Source: Marthasterias glacialis
Taxonomy: Eukaryota; Echinodermata; Asteroidea; Forcipulatida; Asteriidae
Length of the DNA: 64,000 nt
Direction: 5' to 3'
NCBI GenBank assembly: GCA_911728455.2
Contig: OU452228.1
Location: forward strand, 3,844,001 to 3,908,000
Shown: one piece after another, positions 27,401-36,821 of the stretch
How the letters are laid out: every line of letters starts with the position of its first letter
Position numbering within the stretch: the first letter of the stretch is position 1
Program-made: the position numbers and the translations under genes
The notes under the pieces: generated by a model
Seen by the model: only the letters and a program-made list of their open reading frames with translations
Databases searched by the model: none
What the model was told of the DNA's origin: nothing

Positions 27401-30400
27401 CTGTCAGTGGGGTATGCATAACCATTATCAATTATTCTCTGGATGAATCGGATTATCTGAGGCATATGATCCGTCACACGTGAGTTCACAGTGGCTGGCA
27501 GAACCTACCGGTAAAAAAAAAAAAAACAATAACGTGTGAGGCAATTTAAAGAGATTCCATAATAATGAGAATTACTCAAAATATTTGTCTTTGGTTATTC
27601 CCTTTTAAGCTTCATGTAAAGACAATTGAATACAACTGTTGGACTGGCCTGTTTTCCTTGTATCAACTGAATCTCACCTTAACGCAGTGTGGTTAAATTA
27701 CTGCACATTACAAATGGAGGCACATACAGACACACATGGACACAGAGGGATTTGGAGATTTCATTGCATTACCTTGTAAACCCTTAAAAGGTGCTACATA
27801 TATTTTGGTCTCCTAATTCAAACATACATAGATCTGCATACATGCACCCATCTTACAAACTAATGTGTGCTTCGAGACACCCACCAGGTGTGATAAAGGA
27901 CTATATAAGAACCGCATATTATAACTACTGGAGTGAACGACTGACTGATCATCGATTGATTGCTTTGTTTTACTGTATATTTTGGGCACAATTGGTCGAT
28001 TTGCGCGATCGGTTGATCATGACGCTATATCGGTCGATCCCACTGCCACCAGTCAAATACTTTTTCTTTACAATTCACAACTTTGGAGGATTTTTTGTAA
28101 AGGTTAGTAAAGTCCAAGATCCACCAATCGCACTCAACATGTACATGTATTACCTGTAAGCTATCCATGTCTCTGAGGAACTCATTTTCATACTTCTTTG
28201 TCAGTTTGTAGAAATCGATCCCTTCATCTTCAGCCCTCCTGATGATCTTGTTGTCTATGTCCGTTATACCCTGAACCTGCACCACATCAATGTTGTAAAA
28301 CTCTGCCAAGATACGCCTTAGGATGTCAAATCGCACATAGCAGCTGTTGACAAAGAATGAAGTAAATGTGCCAAGTACTATTTCAATATTGATAGTGTTG
28401 GATTGGTGAGCCTCAAGTCAAGTGACAGATAGCAACAAACAAATTTGAATTGTGCACCCTCAAGGTTGATTTTGAAAAAAATCAATATATATTTTCTGTT
28501 GGAAATTTTTCTCTTCTAGCTTAGTTTTGTTCCACAAAGAGCTGGACTTTTAAAACTGTTGTTTTTGAACATTTGCTTACTTACATTGTACTTTTTATTT
28601 TAAATAGTTTACTTATTCAGCTGTTCATATTTCTGTCAGGTGTATGCGTTCTATTTATTCTCCTATTGTTTTAGCGTGTTTCTTCTCCTCTATTGTTCGG
28701 GGGATGGGGGGGGGGATGGGGGGGATGTACTTACCTTGCATGGCCAATATGAGGACTATCGTAGACTGTTGGACCACATGAGTACCTTTACATTCAAAAG
28801 ACAGTGAAAGATAAAAGAAAAGAGTTAGTTGATCATCAAGGATCCATAGGGGGTGGGGGTGCAAAACCTCTTAGCCTGACTCTTGTCACATTTATGGCCT
28901 ACCTTTTTATTTACCGAGGTCCAAATTTAAATATTGTCAACGAAGATAAAAAACATTGAATTTACAGTAGGAAACTATTTTAGTTTTTGTTAAGCTAAAT
29001 CAATTCAAGTAACTACATTTGTACACAAACTGTCCTGTCCAAACTATAAGTCATAGGCCTGTTCCAGTTATAGTATATAACTGGAACAGAACAGGCCTAC
29101 CTATTGTGCATGTACGTGTAGCTATATGTTCACACACATTTTTTCCTTGGTTCCATTTTTAAGCGAAAACATTAATTTTGCTGTGATTGTGAGCTCTAAT
29201 TGAAAGGCAGATGCCAGCACAGATTGTGATAAAATATTTATATACGAGACAAAATAAACAAGAGTGGGTGAAATTCAAGTGCAGATTGTGGTAAAATATT
29301 TATAAGCGAGACAAAATCAACAAAAGTGGGTGAAATTCAAGGTCGGTCTGGTCAAAACCAGTTTCTGGACAATCAACTTTGGACCCCCTGTAATCTGTGA
29401 TGAAATCATAATGCTGCAAGCTAGTGTAAACATTCAAGGGTTTGTACCCATACTTATGTATACACCTGAATTTCTTCTATTCATAGTTGTTGTTCTGCTT
29501 CAGAAATCATTCAGAAGATGTAAAATAAACCTAATGATGTACAATTGAGGGCAAGTCACTGATCCCTTTCAATTTCAACATTTCAAGTACCATCTGTGAT
29601 TAAGGCAGCTGAGACACCCCCTTCTGTGTATGTTCTGTTGTAGTTGCAATGATCGTAACCATGTACTCACTGTCTTGTTTTTTAAGTGGCTGCAACACTC
29701 AATACTTATATTAAAACAAAACCCGATACAAGTTTTAGCGCTTTTGTTTTTGTTGTTGTGTTTTACTACAAAAAAAGTGGAAGCCTGCATGCATTTCAAA
29801 GATTTTGGCAGTCACAGAATATGACAGAAAGCATTGAAAGAACAGAGTTTCCTTCTTCTCAAAATGCATGCATCCATTTTGTGCCATGCATTCCATATTC
29901 TTTTTACTGATGTTATTTCAAGTTCCAAAGCATATACATGTGTGTGTATTTTTCATGTAGGCCAGTACAGAGTCCCACTATTATTAATAATATTAATCAT
30001 AAATGCTAGCACAAAAAACCATCGCGTGGTTTTATTGACGAGTTGCACATCAAATGATCCCATTCATCATCAGGCCTGATTGCTTCATTCTTGAAAGGGC
30101 AATGACACCATGGCATTTTCTTCTTGACAAAGGGCACCTCTATGTGGAAATTGTAAATTTATATTGAAATATTTCCAGGGCACTAAGGCAAAGATCAGGG
30201 GCAACAGAGGCAATGGACCGTTCCGGGCTGTCAATCAAACTGTGCGCATTGACCAATTGGATCACGCCTTTTGATCATGTGACCGCGGTCAAACTCGGTC
30301 ACACGTGCAGCGTAAACGCACATAAACTAAGGTGTGTGGGCGGGGCTTGTTGCCGAAGCTGGAGCAGTCTATTGCCTCTATTGCCTCTATTAAGTATCAG

Positions 30401-31164
30401 TCCTGCATCATGTTCATTAGTCATTACCATGTGGCCAATGATTTATTGCATAGAACTAGTGGCTCCTTTTTGTATTGTTGCTTCGTCAACGAGTTCTGCA
30501 CCATGATCCCAGTATCAAAGCCTTCTCGTTGGATCCAGTCACTTTGGGCACTTGCTGAACTCTGGTCCTCCACGATCGGCGCAGCTCTTTTCAAATCAGC
30601 AATTTTTTCCCGTTCAATTATTCTATCCCTTAAAACTTTACTTGATTTCTTCACATAAGGACCTTGTTGCTGAGAAAGCCCTAGTCTTACGTTACCATGG
30701 TTGCTGGTGCTCAAGCATCTCACACAATTAGTTGACTCATAACTTTTAAAACTCATATTTCTGTTCCTGGTGGAAAAAATATGTTCCAGATTGGCATTAT
30801 TATAATGCCTTCGCTGCACATATACCATCATATGGCCTTGCTCGTGTTTCCCTAATATATTTCCATGTAAACCAAATTTCTGGACGAAGTGAACATCCTG
30901 CTTATGCTGTGTGTACTTTCTTTTGGCAAATTGGCTTTTGCATGACACACACGATGACATACGACGAGGAACTGCTGAGATGGATAGCGGTGGTGGCCGA
31001 GTTGATGACAAACAAGTGATCGTGGGCTGGCCCGATAATAATTTGCCATTATGTCGAGATGTCCAAATGGTGCTAAAAGGAACTCTTGGTATCATATTCT
31101 TACTTGATCCCTGTGTGATTGTGATCAGGATGCGTATACTCGGTGTCAGAAATCTTGATATCAT
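12445..31164 (-). CDS. CARS2: mitochondrial cysteinyl-tRNA synthetase, 12 exons
   Basis: Charges tRNA-Cys with cysteine, by homology in the mitochondrial matrix. Exons read on the minus strand with GT/AG borders and matching phases: 30428-31164, 28735-28785, 28154-28343, 27399-27504, 26804-27020, 23044-23177, 21143-21277, 17208-17346, 16642-16768, 15309-15410, 13430-13574, 12445-12557 (about 732 codons). Visible motifs: [14 protein letters not shown] (HIGH signature, residues 258-261), zinc ligand Cys430 in GWHIEC, FPHHNNE with ligands His455 and Glu459, and KMSKS at 490-494. [13 protein letters not shown] and [13 protein letters not shown] favour the mitochondrial paralogue over cytosolic CARS1. 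The first residues, rich in Arg, Ser and hydrophobics without acids, look like a mitochondrial presequence, which supports the start at 31164. The exon-1 region is much longer than in human CARS2 (564 aa in total). A short last exon expected after 12445 was not found; without splicing the frame stops at 12424. Introns are loaded with MITEs and SINEs. Confidence 0.93.
12648..13237. mobile_element. CCAGTTG-ended element, copy 2, TTAA on both sides
   Basis: TTAA at 12644-12647 and 13238-13241 flank a 590-bp element with imperfect inverted ends (CCAATTCATGC against GTTAACTGG). Same body and orientation as copy 1. It lies in the intron between CARS2 exons 12 and 11. Confidence 0.75.
13835..13960 (+). 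mobile_element. tRNA-type SINE, 5' part of a third copy
   Basis: GTGTGGGTTCAGGTCCTGGTC resembles the B-box area of the copies at 915 and 11495, preceded by the ACTGGCTGGACTCAAGTTTGGTG block. Truncated. Confidence 0.55.
14213..15229. mobile_element. TTGACCC MITE, copy 1, interrupted
   Basis: Left half (to 14330) contains GCGCTATTTTGGAAGTCAATG, right half (from 15160) TTGACTTCCAAAATGGTGAGCGTGGC; together they match the uninterrupted copy at 23304-23482. A pogo/Tigger-type MITE sits in the middle. Lies in a CARS2 intron. Confidence 0.85.
14331..15159. mobile_element. Tc1/mariner (pogo/Tigger-like) MITE nested in TTGACCC MITE
   Basis: Inverted ends CAGTCGACTCTCGTTAATACGAG and its complement, with TA on both outer sides (14329-14330, 15160-15161). 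829 bp; internal phrases CTCGTATTAACCG and CTCGTATTATCCG recur near both ends. No transposase ORF. Confidence 0.88.
16058..16465. mobile_element. TTGACCC MITE, copy 3, interrupted
   Basis: Left GCGCCATTTTGGAAGTCAATGTCACTGTGTGTT and right TGACTCCCAAAATGATGAGCGTGGC match copies 1 and 2; split by the 252-bp element at 16163-16414. Confidence 0.8.
16163..16414. mobile_element. CAAAGATTATAGAGC MITE with 8-bp duplication
   Basis: Ends CAAAGATTATAGAGC and GCTCTATAATCTTTG are perfect complements and continue as GGCGCAAGAT on both sides. ATATTGAC is repeated at 16155-16162 and 16415-16422. An 8-bp duplication fits the hAT group. Confidence 0.88.
18040..18240. repeat. two copies of a short 75-bp repeat
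   Basis: TGCAGGCTAACATAGCTTATCTATCATTCAAAG through GAATGGTCAGACAGTAGGAGGGT recurs about 130 bp later. A third copy lies at 27228-27300. All are in CARS2 introns; related ATTCAAAACCATTC motifs are dense at 22440-22640. Confidence 0.75.
18922..20106. mobile_element. CAGGCCT-ended element with GGCAC-TGGCAA motifs
   Basis: Left end CAGGCCTCGAATTTT, right end AATTTCAAGGCCTG, flanked by AACCAG and AACTAG (6-bp, one mismatch). Both ends carry repeated phrases of the type GGGCACCATGGCAA or GCATCGCGGCAATG. 1185 bp including a nested SINE. Probably hAT-type and non-autonomous. Confidence 0.7.
19345..19558 (+). mobile_element. SINE with (ATT)n tail nested in CAGGCCT element
   Basis: CTAGGCGCCTTGATCGGCCTTCCGGATAAGTGCGCATTATAAATC precedes (ATT)n. 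The same kind of tail (GGCGCCATATAAGTTCTATC plus ATT repeats) ends near 22840. Confidence 0.6.
20530..20725 (-). mobile_element. SINE with TTTTTCTCTGG-CCATCCGGTTTTCC core
   Basis: On the minus strand a B-box-like GGTTTGATTC is followed by GAGAGTTGTGTGCTGGTTCTC, then GTTTTTCTCTGGGCCATCCGGTTTTCCTCCC. Similar blocks are common in tRNA-derived SINEs of several phyla. In a CARS2 intron. Confidence 0.6.
22003..22214. mobile_element. CCATAGAG MITE with TCCAAG duplication
   Basis: CCATAGAGTTATATATTAGAACTAGAGGG at the left is answered by CCCTCTAGTTCTTATATATAACTTCTATGG at the right. TCCAAG lies on both sides (21997-22002, 22215-22220). 212 bp. Confidence 0.88.
22745..22843 (+). mobile_element. SINE tail fragment with ATT repeat
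   Basis: CTAAGCACTTTGTGG, then AAGGCGCCATATAAGTTCTATC and (ATT)n. It is the 3' end of the family seen at 19345-19558. Confidence 0.55.
23304..23482. mobile_element. TTGACCC MITE, copy 2, uninterrupted
   Basis: 179 bp with inverted GCGCCATTTGGAAGTCAATG and TTGACTTCCAAAATGGTGAGCG. It gives the empty-site form for copies 1 and 3. Confidence 0.85.
24917..25077. mobile_element. near-perfect palindromic MITE
   Basis: GGGCCGATTTCACAAAACTCTTCCTAACTTAGGAC against GTCCTAAGTTAGGAAGAGTTTTGTAAAATCGGCCC, with inner arms GCTAAGAGATAGGACTAG and CTAGTCCTATCTCTTAGC. The whole 161 bp can fold into one hairpin. Confidence 0.9.
25137..25471. repeat. GGTCCTCCAAAATCAAC inverted-repeat element
   Basis: CCCAGGTCCTCCAAAATCAAC at the left and GTTGATTTTGGAGGATTGGGG at the right; the phrase TTTTGGAGGATT recurs at least three times inside. 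Possibly a MITE with internal subrepeats. Confidence 0.55.
26556..26670. repeat. hairpin repeat
   Basis: GGGAGGAATATTAGTGCTCAGTAAAATTTGGACTGTTCCATTT is answered by AAATGGAACAGTCAAAATTTTACCTTGCGATAATATTCCTCCC. Lies 134 bp below CARS2 exon 5, within the intron. Confidence 0.8.
27228..27300. repeat. third copy of the 75-bp repeat
   Basis: CATATTGCAGGCTGGCATAGTTTATCTATCATTAAAACC through AATGGTCAGATACTAGGAGGGTTAA aligns with both copies at 18040-18240. Confidence 0.75.
28700..28732 (+). repeat. G-rich GGGGATGG tract at exon border
   Basis: A G-run tract lies directly beside the 5' splice site of CARS2 exon 2. On the transcribed minus strand it reads as a C-rich run just inside the intron. Confidence 0.7.
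29055..29099. repeat. small perfect-armed hairpin
   Basis: AGGCCTGTTCCAGTTATA and TATAACTGGAACAGAACAGGCCTA fold with a loop of three or so bases and a 3-base bulge. Confidence 0.7.
29217..29341. repeat. tandem duplication of about 62 bp
   Basis: GCAGATTGTGRTAAAATATTTATAWRCGAGACAAAAT...GTGGGTGAAATTCAAG occurs twice, adjacent, with few changes, so the duplication is fairly recent. Confidence 0.85.
30071..30217. mobile_element. partial copy of the CAGGCCT element
   Basis: Starts CAGGCCTGATTGCTTCATTCTTGAAAGGGCAATGACACCATGGCA, then GGGCAC and GGCAA motifs as at 18922-20106. The right end is not recognisable. Confidence 0.5.
30428..31164 (-). other. CARS2 exon 1: presequence plus long extension
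   Basis: One open exon of 737 nt encodes 245 residues plus two bases of Trp246. Only the last part, from [12 protein letters not shown] onward, aligns with the known start of the CARS2 catalytic region. The preceding 210 or so residues are basic and Ser-rich. They include Cys72-x2-Cys75-x11-His87-x4-His92, with Phe79 placed as in a C2H2 zinc finger, although the Cys-His gap is one residue short of the usual twelve. Internal methionines at 69 and 137 could be alternative starts. Whether the extension is translated and then removed after import is not visible here. Confidence 0.7.
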
Positions 31165-31824
31165 TTAGCGTTTGAGCTTTGCCATTTCGCCTGAAATAAT
31201 ATTAAATCCATCGACAGCACTAATCACCTCGACACCACCAGCCCACACTGCGCGACGGACACAGTGAATGAGCTTGTGTAGGATTCCATCATGAATGACC
31301 CCGACACACTTCGAATAGAACATTTTGTCAAGGTGAAAACATGGAGTGTTCATTATAATGTTTGAACGATAAAACATAATTAGATTCACGTTGTAGAAAA
31401 TTTGCCTTAAAATTAAAATCAATTTCAAACAGTATCAACTTTTACAACAATATTTATTGTATTTAATTAATGCATAAAATAATCAAAGTCTCCATTCCTT
31501 TAAACAAAATGGTATAAACCAATTTTCTGGCCTTGACCTAGAGGTCACCACGCAAGCTCAGTGGTGTAAAATTTGCGAGGAAAAAAAAAATCAACTGAAG
31601 TCGTATCCCCGCCTCTGTAGCATTATCACACGGTATACGCCCGCGAACAAAGAATTGCGACAACCGGACTAAACAAGCGGCACTGTTTGGGTTTGCATGC
31701 AGAGAGAGAGCGAGCGGCATCCCCGTCCGTTAGGTTAGTGTTTGCCAGGAATTTTGTGCAAAATTTCCGCAGTTGCCGATAATTTCTGTGCAGGGTTTGT
31801 GTTTGCTACCAGACAACTAAATAA
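31165..31824. promoter_or_regulatory. shared bidirectional promoter region of CARS2 and ING
   Basis: About 660 bp separate the two start codons, so both promoters and both 5' leaders must lie here. No TATA box sits at a convincing place. A perfect 14-bp palindrome, TGACCTAGAGGTCA, at 31534-31547 is an everted pair of nuclear-receptor-type AGGTCA half-sites with a 2-bp gap. GC content rises slightly at 31610-31730. On the minus strand an open frame of 87 codons ends directly before the CARS2 ATG (TAA then ATG). I read it as 5' leader or chance, not as a gene. Promoter activity is inferred from layout only. Confidence 0.55.
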
Positions 31825-33923
31825 ATGATAAGTCAAACCTCCATGGATACTGCAAAATCAACAGCGTACGTTGAAGATTACTTGGACTGTATTGAATCTC
31901 TGCCCAACGACCTGCAGCGGAATGTATCCCAAATGCGGGAAGTGGACAGTTTGTACCAATGTAAGTCGAAAAAAACGTGTACAGTTCTCAATTTGACAAC
32001 CATAAAAATGCGTTCTATTGCTAACATTTATGATGTTGTGGTGGTGAAAGTTTAGATACTAGCAGTTTTGTAGAGAATTGCATAGTGCAGTGAGTTTAGT
32101 AGTTTGCATTGCCATTGCTATTGATACAATTTTCGAACATCTGAACATGCTGATTTGAAATAAATGTAATTTTTTGTCCCGTCATGACTGAATAACTTCT
32201 CATCTATCGCAAATGCTGCCTACATGTAGTTGATTTCGCACAATGGTCGAAAGGCACTGTGGGAAGGAAATGGGAACACATTTTGTACCTTAATCCTTCC
32301 AACAGTGCCTTTCGACCATCGTGCGAAATCAACCTGGCAGATTTTGCGATGGACCTTATGGAATGGATGCATGGTTGCATATTCTACAAGTTAAGTATCT
32401 ATTTCTACCTCCATGGTACAACGTGCATGGACATGCCACGCAATCATAGTATTAGTATTAATAACTAATTAATGGAATGGTGAAAAGGGCCATAAACCAG
32501 TCGTCTTGAAACATTTTTTAGATGTAGTTGCTAAATTTAATTCATCAGAAATACCAAAATATGTATGAACTATTTTTTTCTGAAACGCCCATCATGCCTC
32601 ATAGTCAAACGGAAATCATCTCATTACTAGTACTACTAGCTATGGTCATCCACATGTACCTGATTTCTAAATGAATAAATAAATAAATAGCGGCCATCAG
32701 CCCATATCACTAGGCCCTATCCCTACTCATAAACTTTTAAATGGAGTTTCTTCAGGGTGATTTCTCCATAAGGAAAATTTGCTAATCAATTAGTTAATGC
32801 AATTTACAGTAAAAAGCCAACATGCTCAAAGAGTCAAGGTCTAGACTAATCTATTATTACATTTTATATTAGCAGTAAGGCCTATACTTATTTTGCATCT
32901 ATTGTGTACGTGAGATGAGAATGATTAAAGATTTATATTTATATTTGATATGCCCAAATTTATAAGAAGTAACTGTGTAAGAGAATACTCATAAAAATAC
33001 TTTTATTTAAAAAACAAATTATCAATTTCTGATGAAAACATTTTGAAAGCGACGTCTTCCCCTTATATGAGAGTGTTGAGCAAAGGCATCTGCAACATAA
33101 ATCTTTATGTCAATTTATCAATTCTTTCTATTGCTTTTCCTTCACAGCTGTACTCAAGGAGATTCAACAGCACTACAAGACTCTAGGTGACAAGGATCTA
33201 GATGGAAACTCTAGGCGTCGATGCTTGGTCCAAATGCAATGCGCCCTCGTACGTAGCCAAGAACTTGGTGATGAGAAGCTGCACCTCGCCTCACAGATTG
33301 TGGAGTTGACAGAGAATCGCCTGAGGCAGATGGAGACAAACTCCGATAGCTTAATCATCCGGGAGAGAATTGAGCCCCGCACACAAGAGACCAGCAAAGT
33401 CAACATCAAGTCAAGCTACACGAAACCTGGTTACACTAAACCAGGTTATAACAAACCAGGTTACAACAAGCAAGGCTACAACAAACCTGGTTACGGCAAA
33501 CCTGGTTATGGTAAACCTGGTTATGGGAAGGTGGCAGCATACAACAAGGTAGCTAAGAAGGTTGTGGAGAACAACCAGGAGAAGGCGATGAAGAGGCCAA
33601 GGAGGCAACGTAATCATGACAACGGGAAAGAGAAGGAGATAGAAGCGCCAACCAATGAAGTTGTCAAACCGGCTAAGAAGAAGAAACGCTCCAAAGTCAA
33701 CAAAGCTGAGAGGGTAGCATCTCCGGTCGACCCTCCAATCGACCCCAACGAGCCCACGTACTGTCTATGTAACCAAGTCTCCTATGGTGAAATGGTCGGG
33801 TGTGACAACAAAGATTGTCCGTTTGAGTGGTTCCACTTTGGTTGTGTTGGACTCACCCTCAAGCCCAAGGGTAGATGGTACTGCCCAAGATGTCGACCGG
33901 CGCAGGAGGCAAAGAAAAAGTAA
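31825..33923 (+). CDS. ING1/ING2-like: ING1/ING2-type inhibitor-of-growth PHD protein, 2 exons
   Basis: Nuclear chromatin reader. Family members bind H3K4me3 through the PHD finger and recruit Sin3-HDAC complexes. Exon 1 is 31825-31960 (donor GTAAGT), exon 2 is 33148-33923 after a TTCACAG acceptor; phase 1 joins cleanly to give 303 aa. The N-terminal ING domain opens with [20 protein letters not shown] and continues in exon 2 ([22 protein letters not shown]). Residues 135-173 are a run of (T/N/G)K(P/Q)GY pentapeptides, then a basic nuclear-localisation-like stretch (KKKKRSK near 222). The PHD finger has the full C4HC3 set at Cys251, 253, 264, 269, His275, Cys278, 291, 294. The short basic tail AKKK resembles the polybasic region of ING1 and ING2. 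Two coding exons with the split after the first 45 codons match ING1/ING2 architecture. An AATAAA lies only 16 nt after the stop; a longer 3' UTR is possible. Confidence 0.95.
32206..32350. repeat. hairpin MITE in ING intron
   Basis: A 145-bp inverted repeat. GTTGATTTCGCACAATGGTC near 32230 is answered by GACCATCGTGCGAAATCAAC near 32313-32332, and outer arms ATCGCAAATGCTGCC and GGCAGATTTTGCGAT extend the match. Arms are nearly perfect, suggesting a recent insertion. Confidence 0.8.
33414..33530 (+). repeat. 15-bp coding repeat in ING (K-P-G-Y pentapeptides)
   Basis: Seven full pentapeptides follow one another: TKPGY twice, [20 protein letters not shown] twice, then a partial unit. The DNA unit is 15 bp with synonymous differences between units, so it is an in-frame coding minisatellite. 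It sits in the normally variable linker between the ING domain and the basic region. Confidence 0.9.
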
Positions 33924-33939
33924 CAGAAGCCTAACATTA

Positions 33940-35796
33940 ATAAACATTATAGTTATTTTTTTGTACTATATAAATAATAATTATAAATTGTAAATATGTA
34001 ATTTAAATTGAAGTACATGTACATATATACATGTACACAGTCTTTATGTCTTCAGAATTTTGTCAGAGTTTGAGAATGCTTCAAAACAGTTTATGTACAA
34101 CTTTATTTTTCGTAAGTTAATTTTCAGACAACAATAGTCCTTGAATTTGGTAATAATCAAACTGCACCAAAACAGAGTCTATGTGTTATTTACACACTTA
34201 AATCAGAATACAAAGACAATTACAGAACTTCAATATTTTCCAACAATCCTTTTATTTCAATGCCTAGAGGTAGCTTTTTTTGTATATTTTTTTTAACAGC
34301 ATTGTTTGATTTTCTCAATGGTGAAATATTCCCCAAAGTGTAGTGAAATTATTAAGGTACTTTTCTGTGCACATTTTAGAAAATCTTCAACATACATGAA
34401 TTATGAACCGGACCGAAAAAAAATCTTGAAAAAGTTATCGAACAGTAAGCTTGTTTTAATGGTTCATAAGTAGAGTTGCATCAAAATAATGTTTTGCCTG
34501 TGTGGTTGAGATAAATGTCGCCCTCTTGTGACAGTTTGCTTTTTGCAAACTGCCAGATCACTCTGTAACTCTGTATACACAATGTACCAGTTTGTGTACA
34601 CAGGAAGCTCAGTCTTGACAATGCTACTGTAGTGCAGTGTAGGCATGAACATGTGTATCTCATTTCTCTGATCACTGTATCATTTATTGAAATTTAATTG
34701 AAAAAAACCACACCCAAAATAAATAAAGTTGTTTTGAATCAGTTATTATATGGTGTGCACAATGTTGGTACAATTCAAATTAATAATGCTATAGTTTTGA
34801 GAATAGAGTAAAATTATTAGTTTTGAACTTGATAGTTGAAAACCTGATGTTTTAAAATAAGAATTTCCCTATTTTCTTATGCTCTGATGACTGATTGAGC
34901 TTAAACTTTCACAAACATTCATGTTGGATCCCATAACGTGCACATACTGGTCTTTGACAATGACCAGCGTTGTCTGGCACTTAGAAGAAGATTAACACTT
35001 AGCAGTAATCAGAACAGTAAGCAAAGCACAACATGGCTCAATCAAAGCTTTAACGAGTATTAGGTTTTTTATTATCATTTTTCTTCTCACTGTTTCTTCA
35101 GATACAGAAAAGTATGAAATAATACAGATATTTGGTAAATACTAAAATTATAACAATGACTTTTAGCCTCATTGTTTACAAACATGATGCAGGTTAGAAT
35201 ACTCTTCCTGTACACTACAACAGTCTTTCAACATTCCCTGTCTATAATGTCAATGTAAAGCTCCATCAGTTTAATCAATTTTAAACCCTTGTTGATGAAA
35301 ACTTAGTTATTAATTCATAAATAATTTCATAACAGTCTATACATATGTACTCAGTAGGCTACATAGTTTGTCAGTTAGGACCATTCAGAATTATCAGTGT
35401 TTTGAAATTTTGAGTATTTTTGTGGAGTATTTGATGAGTTGCTCAAAGAAAAGAAATTACGAAAAAATGAAATTTGATTTCATAAGAATTTAAGGGGAAA
35501 ACGGAAACAGATTTTTCAAAAAAATTAAATAAAAACACAAAGTAAAACATTAGTTATTCTGAATGGCTCCTTAGTTTATGCTGCCAGGAAACACTGTGGT
35601 GTTCCAGTGATTGGCGACAAGGATAAGTTAAGAATCCCCTTAATGAAATAGTAAACAACTTAATTAGGAAACTAAATGTCAATCAAAATAAATGCGAGCA
35701 CACACATTTTATTTTTTATGAAACATTCCAGTTGGAAAGTTGATATAATGAATCGCCATAAATATTATATTATACTGAGGCACTTTGTTTAAGCCT
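33940..35796 (+). other. ING downstream region, no gene seen
   Basis: AT-rich sequence with several AATAAA-like signals (for example near 34719) and no convincing ORF or splice-bounded exon. It may hold the ING 3' UTR. No named repeat was recognised. Confidence 0.4.
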
Positions 35797-36066
35797 GGGG
35801 CCAATTTCATGGCGCTGCTTAACGGTAACCAATATTCGTGGTAACTATAGCAGAAAAATTTGCTTAAGCGTAAATGTATTTCACAGGTTAGCAAAAAAAA
35901 ATTTGGCGGCCAGCTTGGCACGTTCATCATTTATTTGCATTGTTGAATAGTAAGCACTGAAAGGTTAGCATGCCTTTTCATGTGCTTACGGTTAGCAGCG
36001 CTATGAAATGGAAATCACACAGTAAGCTCAAAATCGGGCGTTAACCAGCTGTATGAAATTGGCCCC
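35797..36066. mobile_element. MITE with GGGGCCAATTTCAT ends
   Basis: A 270-bp element bounded by GGGGCCAATTTCAT at the left and ATGAAATTGGCCCC at the right. The inverted arms continue for about 30 bp with mismatches (GGCGCTGCTTAAC against GTTAACCAGCTGT). It belongs to the same loose family as the copies near 3859 and 24917. Confidence 0.8.
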
Positions 36067-36715
36067 TGGCCATGATGATGACTGTCGAAAATATTTCAGG
36101 AACAGTCCCAACTATGGTACTGGCCCAACTGGTGTTGGTGAATGATCTTCCATTTCCATGTATTTTTCTTGGCCAGAAATTTGTTGAATTATTACTATTA
36201 TTTATCATTTTATTATTATTATTTGTTGTTTTAATTTTTTCATTTACAATGAACATGTACTATAAAATTGCAAATATTGAATCCAATCAAATTTTTATCT
36301 TAAATGACTCCCAGGAGGAAGTCATGATTCAAGGGCAATTTAATTATTTATCATTGTTATTATTTTATTTGTTATTTCATGGTTTTGAAATAATGATATA
36401 TTTTTGAGTTATTTTCAGGCAAATGTATAGGAAATGAAAAAAAAACATAAGAGTGGCATACAAATTGTAACATAATTCTGAAACAGTATCACTGCCAACA
36501 TAAAGTTAGTTGTTACAGTTTTAATTTACTCGCCACTTCAAAAACACAGTGACTTTGTTTTAGTTGAAGTGTTGTAATCTTTGAATAATATTGTACAGCA
36601 TAGACCTTAGGAATAAAACAAAAGAAAATAGACAGAAGAAAGTATTTTCAGCCTCATCCTTGTGTCGTTTTTCTACTTCAGACTGTAATCACCCGGGAAA
36701 TGGTTTTATGCTTTA

Positions 36716-36735
36716 AAAAACACACACACACACAC
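36716..36735. repeat. (CA)n microsatellite
   Basis: Pure CA run of about ten units. Other simple runs: (GA)n at 57228-57246 and (TACATG)n at 15921-15940. Confidence 0.85.
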
Positions 36736-36821
36736 TCATATTTGTTTATGAGATTGGAAATAGGTTTGCTTTTTTAGTGAGTGTCATAGGGTATTCTGTC
36801 CCCTGGGTAATGTGTCCACCG

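Noticed and set aside
30213-30658. Plus-strand ORFs over CARS2 exon 1
   Set aside because: Shadow frames of the minus-strand coding exon and of the neighbouring repeat.
31165-31428. 87-codon minus ORF directly before the CARS2 start
   Set aside because: Stops immediately before the ATG, matches no family, and lies where the 5' leader and promoter must be.
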